Part shown: positions 19,812 through 26,315 of the stretch, in pieces
Numbering within the stretch: position 1 is the stretch's first letter
Layout: every line of letters starts with the position of its first letter
NCBI GenBank assembly: GCA_035686365.1
Contig: DASRZM010000110.1
Coordinates: 1-29,997 of the forward strand
From: DASRZM01 sp035686365
GTDB lineage: Bacteria > Pseudomonadota > Gammaproteobacteria > Xanthomonadales > Xanthomonadaceae
Length of the DNA: 29,997 nt
Direction: 5' to 3'
Notes under the pieces: generated by a model
Told to the model about the DNA's origin: nothing
The model's input: only the letters and a program-made list of their open reading frames with translations
Database searches by the model: none
Position numbers and translations under genes: made by a program

Positions 19812-20579
19812 ATGAAAGCCGACCGCATCGCCTTCGTCGCAAGCCGCACGCCGCAGGGCGAGGACGCGCTCCGGGCGCTGACGGCCGAGCACGGCCAGTG
19901 CGGAGTCGAGGACGCCGACGTCATCGTCACGCTCGGCGGCGACGGTTTCATGCTGCAGACGCTGCACCGGCACGGCAGGCTCGGGCTGCCGGTGTACGGG
20001 ATGAAGCTCGGCACGGTCGGCTTCCTGATGAACCAGTACCGGCCCGAGCAGCTGCGCGAACGCATCGAGGCGGCGCTCCCGGCAGTGCTGCACCCGCTGG
20101 AGATGTCGGCGCATTCGGACGCCGGCACCACGGTGCAGGCACTGGCATTCAACGAGGTCTCGCTGCTGCGCCAGACCAAGCAGGCGGCCAAGATCGCGGT
20201 TTACCTCAATGGCGAGAAGCGCATGGAGGAACTGGTGTGCGACGGCGTGCTGCTGTCCACGCCGGCCGGCAGCACCGCCTACAACCTGTCCGCCCACGGT
20301 CCGATCCTGCCGCTGGATTCGCACACCCTGGCGCTCACGCCGATCAGTCCGTTCCGGCCGCGGCGCTGGCGCGGCGCCATCGTGCGCGCCGAAACCCGGG
20401 TGCGTTTCGAGATCCTGGATCCCTACAAGCGGCCGGTCAGCGCCACGGCCGATTCCTCGGAGGTGCGCGACGTGGTGGACGTGGAGATCCGCGAGTCGCC
20501 CGAGGTGACCGTCACGATGCTGTTCGATCCCGAGCACAGCCTGGAAGAGCGGATCCTGACCGAGCAGTTCACGGCATGA
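19812..20579 (+). CDS. nadK: NAD kinase
   Basis: A 255-residue NAD kinase of the short type, which makes NADP from NAD and ATP. Family motifs are visible: VTLGGDGFMLQT (near residue 41), GTVGFLMN, NEVSLLRQTKQAAKI and DGVLLSTPAGSTAYNLSAHG. The start at MKADRIAFVAS is chosen because the family begins at this strand; a GTG eight codons upstream is possible. A TATCAT box lies at 19780-19785. The stop codon overlaps the ATG of the following 5'-nucleotidase gene, so the two are translationally coupled. It lies 93 bases downstream of the NAD-dependent glutamate dehydrogenase. Confidence 0.93.
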   Translation: MKADRIAFVASRTPQGEDALRALTAEHGQCGVEDADVIVTLGGDGFMLQTLHRHGRLGLPVYGMKLGTVGFLMNQYRPEQLRERIEAALPAVLHPLEMSAHSDAGTTVQALAFNEVSLLRQTKQAAKIAVYLNGEKRMEELVCDGVLLSTPAGSTAYNLSAHGPILPLDSHTLALTPISPFRPRRWRGAIVRAETRVRFEILDPYKRPVSATADSSEVRDVVDVEIRESPEVTVTMLFDPEHSLEERILTEQFTA

Positions 20580-21490
20580 TCGATGCCCATTCGGAAACGA
20601 GCGTCGGCGACGACCGCCTCGTGGTGGCGATCTCCTCGCGTGCGCTGTTCGACCTGGAACAGAGCCATGCGCTGTTCGAACGTGACGGCCTGGAGGCGTA
20701 CGCGGCCTTCCAGCGCGACCACGAGGACGACGTGCTCTCGCCCGGGATCGCCTTTCCGCTGGTCCGCAAGCTGCTGGCGCTCAATGCCAACAGCAAGTCC
20801 GGGGTGCCGCGCGTCGAGGTGATCCTGCTCTCGCGAAATTCCAGCGATACGGGCCTGCGCATCTTCAACTCGATCGAGCGCCACCGGCTGGAGATCGTGC
20901 GGGCGGCCTTCACCGGGGGCGCAGCGCCGTTCCCGTACATCCGTCCTTTCAGCGCCGACCTGTTCCTGTCCGCCCACGCCGAGGACGTGCGCAACGCCCT
21001 GAGTGCCGGCGTGGCCGCGGCAACCATCCTGCCGTCGAAGGCGCCAAGCCGGCCCTCGGACGAGCTGCGCATCGCCTTCGACGGCGATGCGGTGATCTTC
21101 AGCGACGAGTCCGAACGGGTCAGCGAGGAGCAGGGGCTGGACGCCTTCAGCCGCGCCGAGCTCGAGCGCGCGCAGGAGCCGCTGACTGCCGGCCCGTTCC
21201 GCGGCTTCCTGACCGCCCTGCACAGGATCCAGTCGGCATTCCCGGTCGACGCCGCGCCGATCCGGACCGCCCTGGTGACCGCGCGTTCGGCGCCCGCCCA
21301 CAAGCGCGTGATCCTGACCCTGCGACGCTGGGGTGTGCGCGTGGACGAGGCGCTGTTCCTGGGCGGGCGCCCCAAGGGCCCGTTCCTGGAGGCCTTCGGG
21401 GCCGACATCTTCTTCGACGATTCCACGGAGAACGTCGAGTCCGCGCGCCTGCACGTGGCGACCGGTCACGTGCCGCGGTCGGACCCGTGA
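20576..21490 (+). CDS. Cytosolic 5'-nucleotidase (cN-I family)
   Basis: A 304-residue hydrolase of the 5-nucleotidase family (Pfam 06189-type), which removes phosphate from nucleoside 5'-monophosphates in the cytoplasm. The N-terminal conserved region is VAISSRALFDLEQSH and GIAFPLVRKLLALN. The HAD-like nucleophile motif is IAFDGDAVIFSDESE (around residue 166-180), and the C-terminal part has LGGRPKGPFLEAFGADIFFD. No signal peptide is present. It overlaps the NAD kinase gene by the ATGA junction. The pairing suggests a part in pyridine- or purine-nucleotide balance, for example removing AMP or NMN, but this is inference. Confidence 0.88.
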   Translation: MIDAHSETSVGDDRLVVAISSRALFDLEQSHALFERDGLEAYAAFQRDHEDDVLSPGIAFPLVRKLLALNANSKSGVPRVEVILLSRNSSDTGLRIFNSIERHRLEIVRAAFTGGAAPFPYIRPFSADLFLSAHAEDVRNALSAGVAAATILPSKAPSRPSDELRIAFDGDAVIFSDESERVSEEQGLDAFSRAELERAQEPLTAGPFRGFLTALHRIQSAFPVDAAPIRTALVTARSAPAHKRVILTLRRWGVRVDEALFLGGRPKGPFLEAFGADIFFDDSTENVESARLHVATGHVPRSDP

Positions 21491-21531
21491 TCGAATGCGG
21501 GCCGACCGGTCGACCCCCGACGATTGACTCC

Positions 21532-21615
21532 ATGCCGGGCTTCATCGTCGCCATCTACCTGATCGTCATCGGCCTGCTGGGCCTGGTCGGCGCAGGCGGT
21601 GCCAGCGTGTTCTGA
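21532..21615 (+). CDS. Possible 27-residue single-span membrane peptide
   Basis: An ORF of 27 codons between the 5'-nucleotidase and the tmRNA. It encodes MPGFIVAIYLIVIGLLG followed by LVGAGGASVF: one hydrophobic segment covering almost the whole peptide, with a GxxG-type small-residue stretch. It begins 41 bases after the preceding stop codon and ends six bases before the A-run of the tmRNA terminator. No strong ribosome-binding site is visible (GATTGACTCC precedes the ATG). The amino-acid pattern is much more membrane-like than expected by chance in GC-rich DNA. I do not recognise the family; it may be a small membrane protein or a chance ORF. Confidence 0.45.
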   Translation: MPGFIVAIYLIVIGLLGLVGAGGASVF

Positions 21616-21621
21616 GGCGCA

Positions 21622-21652
21622 CAAAAAACCCCGACCGCGAACGGTCGGGGTT
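21622..21652 (-). terminator. Intrinsic terminator of tmRNA
   Basis: On the minus strand the stem CCCCGACCG, a short loop and CGGTCGGGG is followed directly by TTTTTT (complement of 21623-21628). It lies eight bases past the CCA end of the tmRNA. The stem could also weakly stop plus-strand transcription from the nucleotidase side. Confidence 0.9.
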
Positions 21653-21659
21653 CTGTGGT

Positions 21660-22012
21660 TGGTGGAGGCGGCGGGAATCGAACCCGCGTCCGAAGGCACT
21701 CCATCCCCGGATCTACATGCTTAGCTCGCCGTTCGGTCTCATCCCGCGGCAACACGACGTGCGAGGCACACCGCGGGACCAGCCTGTTTTGGGTTGACCG
21801 CGGCTGACAGGCAGCCACCGCGGCGGTCCCGTGATGATGACCCTACACCGCCGAGCACGGGCACAGGAGCGGTTCGGGGCTAGGCCTTAAGCGGCCAGTG
21901 CGTAGACGTCGTCGTTGGCGTCTGATTTTTTGCCGCTGGATTAACGAGGAAAGCAGCCCCCTCGGCATGCACCAGGCGATTTCGCTACCCCCGTCGAAGC
22001 CAGGTCGCCCCC
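21660..22012 (-). ncRNA. ssrA: Transfer-messenger RNA (tmRNA)
   Basis: A 353-nt tmRNA that rescues stalled ribosomes with SmpB. The 5' end GGGGGCGACCTGG (complement of 22000-22012) pairs with the 3' CGCCTCC before the encoded ACCA, forming the alanine-type acceptor stem, and the T-loop GGTTCGATTCCCG is intact. The tag reading frame (complement of 21887-21919) encodes ANDDVYALAA then UAA. The ALAA end is the ClpXP/ClpAP degron; Val replaces the Asn seen at position 5 or 6 of the usual ANDENYALAA-type tags. The pseudoknot region follows at about 21680-21880. It lies downstream of smpB on the same strand, separated by 188 bases with REP elements. Confidence 0.97.
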
Positions 22013-22037
22013 GGGAGCCGATACGCTCGGTCGAGGC

Positions 22038-22068
22038 AGTATATGGGATCGAAGCGGCGGCGTCGCAA
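22038..22068 (-). promoter_or_regulatory. Probable ssrA promoter
   Basis: On the minus strand TTGCGA (complement of 22063-22068) and TATACT (complement of 22038-22043) are 19 bases apart. The -10 is strong; the spacing is two longer than ideal. The start would be about 18 bases before the mature 5' end, consistent with a leader removed by RNase P. Confidence 0.5.
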
Positions 22069-22111
22069 GGCTTCGGCAACGCGTTCAGCAGCGGTTGTTG
22101 CGCTGCCGTTC

Positions 22112-22187
22112 CCCGATCGCGGGCAACGCCCGCTCCTACGAGTTTCCGGCGGAGCGGCGTGGGAGCGGCCCATGGCCGCGATCGGGG
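22112..22187. repeat. Inverted REP pair between smpB and ssrA
   Basis: A minus-oriented copy (22112-22139, GGGCAACGCCCGCTCCTAC) and a plus-oriented copy (22159-22187, GTGGGAGCGGCCCATGGCCG) are joined by a linker (GAGTTTCCGGCGGAGCG) resembling the linker at 13266-13282. The pair ends 13 bases before the smpB stop codon. Confidence 0.75.
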
Positions 22188-22200
22188 TGCGCCCGGGCGC

Positions 22201-22689
22201 TCAGGCGTTCGGATTGTGCCGCCGCATCACCCGCGCCTTGTCGCGCTCCCAGTCCCGGTCCTTGATCGCCGCGCGCTTGTCGTGGGCCTGCTTGCCCTTG
22301 GCCAGCGCCAGCTCCACCTTGACCTTGTTCTTCTTCCAGTACATTGCGGTCGGGATCAGCGTGAGCCCCTCGCGCTCGACCGAGCCGACCAGGCGGTCGA
22401 TCTCGGCCCGGTGCAGCAGCAGCTTGCGGGTGCGGCGGTCGTCGGCGACCACGTGCGTGGAAGCCGTCGGCAGCGGCGTGATCTGGGCGCCGAACAGGTA
22501 GATCTGCCCGTTGCGCACGATCGCATAACTGTCGGCGAAGGCGATCCGGCCCTCGCGCAGGGACTTCACCTCCCAGCCCTGCAGCGCGATGCCGGCCTCG
22601 AAGCGATCGAGCAGGTGGTACTCGTGGCGGGCGCGCTTGTTCAGCGCGATCGTCGATCCGCTATCCTTGCCGGCGGCTTTCTTGGCCAT
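22201..22689 (-). CDS. smpB: SsrA-binding protein SmpB
   Basis: A 162-residue RNA-binding protein that delivers tmRNA to stalled ribosomes. Conserved parts are a Lys-rich start (MAKKAAGKDS), KRARHEYHLLDRFEAGIALQ, GWEVKSLREGRIAFADSYA and VKVELALAKGKQAHDKR, with the basic C-terminal tail (DWERDKARVMRRHNPNA) that enters the mRNA channel. The start is set by AAGGAAGG eight bases upstream; a longer in-frame start runs into the divergent ratA promoter region. It is co-directional with ssrA, its RNA partner, 188 bases downstream, and divergent from ratA. Confidence 0.97.
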   Translation of the reverse strand: MAKKAAGKDSGSTIALNKRARHEYHLLDRFEAGIALQGWEVKSLREGRIAFADSYAIVRNGQIYLFGAQITPLPTASTHVVADDRRTRKLLLHRAEIDRLVGSVEREGLTLIPTAMYWKKNKVKVELALAKGKQAHDKRAAIKDRDWERDKARVMRRHNPNA

Positions 22690-22717
22690 GTCCCATCCTT
22701 CCTTCCTGGTCCGATTG

Positions 22718-22749
22718 TCGCCGATCGACCCTTGAGGGCCAATCGGCGA
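22718..22749. promoter_or_regulatory. Inverted repeat in the smpB-ratA divergent spacer
   Basis: TCGCCGAT (22718-22725) and ATCGGCGA (22742-22749) are perfect 8-base arms separated by 16 bases in a 72-base intergenic space that must hold both promoters. It could be an operator for the divergent pair or form a hairpin in either leader. No regulator is implied by the sequence. Confidence 0.35.
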
Positions 22750-22761
22750 GGCTGTGCAGAC

Positions 22762-23190
22762 ATGACGGCAATCCACCGCAGCGCACTGGTCGCCCGGCCC
22801 GCGGGGCGGCTGTATGCGCTGGTCAACGACGTGGAGTCCTACCCGCGCCGCTTCGCCTGGTGCGACGCGGCCCGGGTGCTGGAGCAGGCCCCGGACCTGC
22901 AGGTGGCGCGCCTGACCGTGCGTGCCGGCGCCGTGACGACGACCTTCACCACGCGCAACCGGCTGGAGCCGGGCCGGCGCATCGGGCTGGAACTGGTGGA
23001 CGGCCCCTTCAAACGTCTGCAGGGGCAGTGGAGCTTCATCGCGCTCTCGGCCGGGGCCTGCAAGGTCACCCTGGATCTCGAGTTCGAAATGGCGGGGATG
23101 CTGGACCCGGTGCTCGCGGTCGGCTTCCGCGGGCTCGCAGACCGCATGGTCGACGATTTCTGCCGGGCGGCGCGCGGCGATGACGACTGA
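22762..23190 (+). CDS. ratA: RatA-family START/SRPBCC-domain protein
   Basis: A 142-residue protein of the RatA/Coq10 type (polyketide cyclase-like, SRPBCC fold). Typical segments are the opening IHRSALVARPAGRLYALVND, VESYPRRFAWCDAARVLE, FTTRNRLEPGRRI, DGPFKRLQGQWSF and DRMVDDFCRAA. E. coli RatA was reported to interfere with 70S ribosome assembly as part of a RatA-RatB pair, while the eukaryotic relatives bind ubiquinone; the cellular role here cannot be decided from sequence. It overlaps rnfH by 11 bases, the conserved gammaproteobacterial pairing, and is divergent from smpB, also a conserved arrangement. Confidence 0.92.
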   Translation: MTAIHRSALVARPAGRLYALVNDVESYPRRFAWCDAARVLEQAPDLQVARLTVRAGAVTTTFTTRNRLEPGRRIGLELVDGPFKRLQGQWSFIALSAGACKVTLDLEFEMAGMLDPVLAVGFRGLADRMVDDFCRAARGDDD

Positions 23191-23470
23191 GGAACGGATC
23201 CGGGTCGAGGTCGTCTACGCGCTGCCGCAGCGGTCTTGGCGCATCGAGCTGGAATTGCCGGCCGGCGCCACCGTGGCCGATGCCTTGGCCGCCGCGGACC
23301 TGCAGGCGCGGATTCCCGGCGCGCGGATCGATCCGGAGCGGCTGGCCATCTTCGCCCGGAGCGTGACTGAGGAGCAGCCGTTGTCCGACGGCGACCGCAT
23401 CGAAGTGCTGCGGCCGCTGCAATGCGATCCGAAAGAGGTCCGGCGCCGGCGGGCCCGCGGCGAGACTTGA
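23180..23470 (+). CDS. rnfH: RnfH-family ubiquitin-like-fold protein (RatB)
   Basis: A 96-residue small protein with the beta-grasp pattern of the RnfH (UPF0125) family: RVEVVYALPQRSWRIELELP, GATVADALAAADL, and LSDGDRIEVLRPLQCDPKEV, the signature family ending, followed by a basic tail (RRRRARGET). The ATG lies 11 bases inside the end of ratA, so the pair is translationally coupled. Its function is not established in any family member known to me beyond the association with ratA or rnf genes. A composite hairpin element starts five bases after its stop codon. Confidence 0.92.
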   Translation: MTTEERIRVEVVYALPQRSWRIELELPAGATVADALAAADLQARIPGARIDPERLAIFARSVTEEQPLSDGDRIEVLRPLQCDPKEVRRRRARGET

Positions 23471-23475
23471 GGACG

Positions 23476-23619
23476 GTCTGATCCAGTCCATCCTGGACTC
23501 GATCAGACTCGCCGAGTCCGGCACATGTCCGGACTGGGCTCCGCCGGATCACGCACTGGCGTGCGTGATCCGCGGGCGCGCCATCCATGGCGCGCGAACC
23601 TCTTAATTTGTCCAGAGTC
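23476..23619 (+). repeat. Five-hairpin composite element, copy 3 (full, plus orientation)
   Basis: Order A to E on the plus strand: A (23476-23508, arms GTCTGATC.AGTCCA with one mismatch), B (23515-23535, AGTCCGG/CCGGACT around ACATGT), C (23546-23571, arms GGATCACGCAC/GTGCGTGATCC), D (23576-23595, GCGCGCCA-TCCA-TGGCGCGC) and a degraded E (23597-23619). In stem C an A-T pair of copies 1 and 2 is replaced by C-G on both arms, a compensatory change. The element fills most of the convergent space between rnfH and bamE and begins five bases after the rnfH stop. Confidence 0.85.
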
Positions 23620-23646
23620 TCGCTAACAGGCTGCTGACCTGGCGCG

Positions 23647-24033
23647 TCAGCCGCCGCGCCGCTTGTCCTTGTCGCGCGGCAGGTTGCCGTAGCGGCGCAT
23701 CTCGCGCATCAGCTGCTCGTCCTGTTCCTCGAAATAGTCGCCTTCAAAGCGCTGCAGGACATCGTTCTCGAAATACAGGGTCAGGTTCTTGACCTCGGTT
23801 TCGCTGCCGCGGCGGCTGGCCGTGGCCACGTAATCCCAACGGTCCTGGTGGAACGGATCCCGGACCGAGGGCGTGCCCAGCAGCAGCTCGACCTGGCGCT
23901 TGGACATGCCCGGCTCGAGCTTCTCGACATCGGCCGCTTCCAGCAGCGAACCCTGGTGGACGTCCACCTTGTAGACGGCGCCGCAGCCGGCGACCAGCAG
24001 GGCGGAAAGCAGCGTGGTGGCGATCTTGCGCAT
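23647..24033 (-). CDS. bamE: Outer membrane protein assembly lipoprotein BamE (SmpA/OmlA)
   Basis: A 128-residue lipoprotein of the BAM complex, which folds beta-barrel proteins into the outer membrane. The signal peptide MRKIATTLLSALLVAGC ends in a lipobox with the acylated Cys at residue 17. The mature domain has the BamE core: VDVHQGSLLEAADVEKLEPG, MSKRQVELLLGTPSVRDPF, DRWDYVA, LTLYFENDVLQRFEGD. The C-terminus has a charged extension (RDKDKRRGG). It is divergent from fur, the conserved arrangement in this bacterial group, and convergent with rnfH. Confidence 0.95.
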   Translation of the reverse strand: MRKIATTLLSALLVAGCGAVYKVDVHQGSLLEAADVEKLEPGMSKRQVELLLGTPSVRDPFHQDRWDYVATASRRGSETEVKNLTLYFENDVLQRFEGDYFEEQDEQLMREMRRYGNLPRDKDKRRGG

Positions 24034-24065
24034 GGCTCGCTGTCACGGATTGGGCAGGGGCCGGA

Positions 24066-24105
24066 TGATACACTAGCGCTCCGCAGCGGGCCGCTGAACG
24101 GAGCG
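24066..24105 (+). promoter_or_regulatory. Likely fur promoter -10 and strong leader hairpin
   Basis: An extended -10-like TGATACACT (24066-24074) is followed at 24077-24105 by a strong stem: CGCTCCGCAGCGG pairs with CCGCTG-AA-CGGAGCG, 13 base pairs with a two-base bulge. If transcription starts near 24080-24082, it would begin at the foot of this stem, giving fur a leader of about 220 bases. The rest of the leader (24106-24300) is GC-rich, with a second small hairpin (24264-24280) near the ribosome site and no recognisable riboswitch. Confidence 0.4.
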
Positions 24106-24300
24106 TGCCGGGCGTCCTTGCGCCCATGCGGCGCAGCCCGGAATCCTGGAGCTTCCGTTGCGCCGGCCGGGGCCCGGGTGCGACCCGATCCATCCCGGAC
24201 CCGCCGGAGCCCGCGCGCGGGTCGGGAACGGGCACTGCGGGCCCGCGGCAGGCAACGTGAACAGGCGGTGTGGTGCCGCCGGCGCACCGAGGAAGCGTGC

Positions 24301-24711
24301 ATGGAATCGCAAGAGCTGCGCAAGGTCGGTCTGAAGGTCACCCATCCGCGCATGCGGATCCTGGAGATCCTCGAGACGCATAGCCCGCGCCACATGACTG
24401 CCGAAGACATCTACCGGCACCTGCTCGAGCACGACGAGGAGATCGGCCTGGCAACCGTGTACCGCGTGCTCACGCAGTTCGAGGCCGCGGGCCTGGTCAT
24501 CAAACACAACTTCGAGGGCGGCCAGGCCGTCTACGAGTTCGACCGCGGCAAGCACCACGACCACATGGTCGACATCGAGAGCGGCAAGGTCGTGGAGTTC
24601 GTCAGCGAGGAGATCGAACGCCTGCAGCACGAGATCGCCGAGCGCCACGGCTACGAGCTCGAGGACCACAGCCTGGTGCTGTACGTGCGGCCCAAGCGCA
24701 AGAAGGACTGA
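24301..24711 (+). CDS. fur: Ferric uptake regulator Fur
   Basis: A 136-residue metal-dependent repressor of iron uptake. The winged helix (LRKVGLKVTHPRMRILEILE, HMTAEDIYRHLLEHDEEIGL, TVYRVLTQFEAAGLV) is followed by the dimer and metal domain with HHDHMVDIESGKVVEF and HGYELEDHSLVLYV. The Cys-x-x-Cys pair that binds structural zinc in E. coli Fur is absent (DIES stands there), and no Cys occurs in the protein, so it must rely on the His/Glu/Asp sites. The start has GAGGAA about seven bases upstream. It is divergent from bamE. Confidence 0.95.
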   Translation: MESQELRKVGLKVTHPRMRILEILETHSPRHMTAEDIYRHLLEHDEEIGLATVYRVLTQFEAAGLVIKHNFEGGQAVYEFDRGKHHDHMVDIESGKVVEFVSEEIERLQHEIAERHGYELEDHSLVLYVRPKRKKD

Positions 24712-24715
24712 GCCC

Positions 24716-24859
24716 ATGCCCGCGCGCGACCTCGCATGGCTGCCGTGTGCGGCGGCCCTGGTTCTGGGCTGCGGCCGGGCGCTTGCCGCCGGAGACGGTC
24801 ACAGCGACGGGGACTTTCCACCGGACTTCGACCCCGCCGAAATCACGTGCGCTGCCTAG
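24716..24859 (+). CDS. Possible 47-residue lipoprotein or exported peptide
   Basis: An ORF four bases after the fur stop. It encodes MPARDLAWLPCAAALVLGCG and then a short acidic tail (DGHSDGDFPPDFDPAEITCAA). The N-terminus has a hydrophobic core ending in VLGC, a plausible lipobox, giving a mature peptide of about 30 residues rich in Asp. Close spacing to fur suggests co-translation, although AGCCC before the ATG is a poor ribosome site. The TAG stop overlaps the TAGAAT -10-like box of the next gene. I do not recognise a family; it could be a real small lipoprotein or a remnant. Confidence 0.4.
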   Translation: MPARDLAWLPCAAALVLGCGRALAAGDGHSDGDFPPDFDPAEITCAA

Positions 24860-24862
24860 AAT
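24857..24862 (+). promoter_or_regulatory. TAGAAT -10 box placed for a leaderless protease mRNA
   Basis: TAGAAT ends seven bases before the ATG at 24870, so the expected transcription start is at or next to the A of the start codon. No ribosome-binding site precedes the ATG. No good -35 is visible. The same TAGAAT box occurs at 6820-6825 and 13441-13446 before other starts. Confidence 0.45.
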
Positions 24863-24869
24863 CACGGGC

Positions 24870-26294
24870 ATGAATCCCATCTCGACGCCGGTTGCCGAGC
24901 GCCTGTGCAGGTTGTCTCTGGCGCTGGCCTGTCTGACCCTCGCAGGGGTGGCCACGGCGCGCCAGGCCGGTGAGCCGCGCAGCTGGTCCTTGCCGGACCG
25001 ACGGATGTCCGCGCCCGTGGTCATCGAGCTCGAACCGTTGGACCCGGCAGCACTGCTCGCCGAGGATGCACAGGTGGCGGCATTGGGCAAGGGCGGCGCT
25101 GCGCTGCGGTTTGCTGTGGCGCGCCCGACTGCCGTCACCCTCCACGACGGGGGCGCGTGGACCGCGCTGGCCGACGGCGGGATGATCTGGCAGACGCGCC
25201 TGCGGGTGCCCGGCGCCACCGACCTGAACTTCGTGTTGTCCGCCACGGTGCTTCCCCGCGGCGCGACCGTGCACTTCTTTTCCAGCTCCGAACGCTACTA
25301 CCAGGGGCCGTACACCGCGCGCGACCTCAATCCCGAAGGGCGCCTGTGGTCACCGGTCGTGCCCGGCGCGGAGGCCGTCGTCGAGCTGTACCTGCCGCCG
25401 GACAGCGACCCGGCGCAGCTGGCAGTGCCCACGGTCAACGGCGGCTACCGCGACCTGTTCGCCCGCAAGGGCGGCCCGGTGCTCAAACAGGGCACGTGCA
25501 ACATCGACGTGGTGTGTCCGCAGGGCGACCCGTACCGCGACCCGATCCGCAGTGTCGCGGCCTACTCGCTGGGTGGAAATATCCTGTGCACCGGCACGCT
25601 GATGATGGACGCGCTGGCCTCGTTCCGGCCCTGGTTTCTGACCGCGGCCCACTGCGGCATCGACAACGAGGCCGATGCGGACAGCATCGTCGTGTACTGG
25701 AATTTCGAGTCGCCGACCTGCGGCGCACTGTCCGGCGGATCGCTGGATCAGAACCAGGCCGGCGCGGCGTTCCGCGCGCAGCGCGACGACGTCGACATGA
25801 GCCTGGTCGAACTCGACAGCGCACCGGACCCGGCGTTCAATGTCCACTACTCGGGTTGGGACCGGTCCGGCTCGGCACCGGGCGCCAGCGTGCACATCCA
25901 CCACCCCGGCGGCGACGAGAAGGCGATCAGCTTCAACGACGATCCGCTGACCTCGACCGAAAGCTGCATCGTGCGCGGCAATCCGCCAGCGGACACGCAC
26001 TGGCTGATCGACGACTACGAGGCCGGGACCACCGAGCCTGGTTCCTCCGGCTCGGGCGTGTGGACGCCCGCGCCGCAGTCGCGGCTGGTCGGGTTCCTGT
26101 CCGGCGGCACGGCGTCGTGCAGCCTGACCACGGGATTCGACTGCTACGGCAAGTTCTCGGTCGCGTGGGAGGGAAGCTCGGCTGCGACGCGGCTGCGCGA
26201 CTGGCTCGGTGGCGGTCTGGTGCAGCCGCCGCAGACGGTCGACGGGTCCGACCCTCCAATGGCGACCTTCTCCGACGGCTTCGAGTCGCCCTGA
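24870..26294 (+). CDS. Secreted lysyl-endopeptidase-like serine protease
   Basis: A 474-residue exported protease of the trypsin fold. Signal peptide: residues 1-32 (MNPISTPVAERLCRLSLALA, cleavage near ATA). A propeptide of about 170 residues follows, with a beta-rich region (HFFSSSERYYQGPYTARDLN). The mature part starts near GTCNIDVVCPQGDPYRDPIR and closely resembles Achromobacter/Lysobacter lysyl endopeptidase. The catalytic triad is His in WFLTAAHCG, Asp in DDVDMSLVEL and Ser in TEPGSSGSGVW. Cys residues (CNIDVVC, CTG, HCG, TCG, SCIV, SCS, DCYG) suggest disulfides. The protein ends MATFSDGFESP, sharing the F-x-[ND]-G-F-E ending with the beta-helix protein at 6864. Cleavage after Lys is probable but not shown by sequence alone. 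Confidence 0.9.
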   Translation: MNPISTPVAERLCRLSLALACLTLAGVATARQAGEPRSWSLPDRRMSAPVVIELEPLDPAALLAEDAQVAALGKGGAALRFAVARPTAVTLHDGGAWTALADGGMIWQTRLRVPGATDLNFVLSATVLPRGATVHFFSSSERYYQGPYTARDLNPEGRLWSPVVPGAEAVVELYLPPDSDPAQLAVPTVNGGYRDLFARKGGPVLKQGTCNIDVVCPQGDPYRDPIRSVAAYSLGGNILCTGTLMMDALASFRPWFLTAAHCGIDNEADADSIVVYWNFESPTCGALSGGSLDQNQAGAAFRAQRDDVDMSLVELDSAPDPAFNVHYSGWDRSGSAPGASVHIHHPGGDEKAISFNDDPLTSTESCIVRGNPPADTHWLIDDYEAGTTEPGSSGSGVWTPAPQSRLVGFLSGGTASCSLTTGFDCYGKFSVAWEGSSAATRLRDWLGGGLVQPPQTVDGSDPPMATFSDGFESP

Positions 26295-26315
26295 GGTCCG
26301 CGCCAGGCCTCGCGC

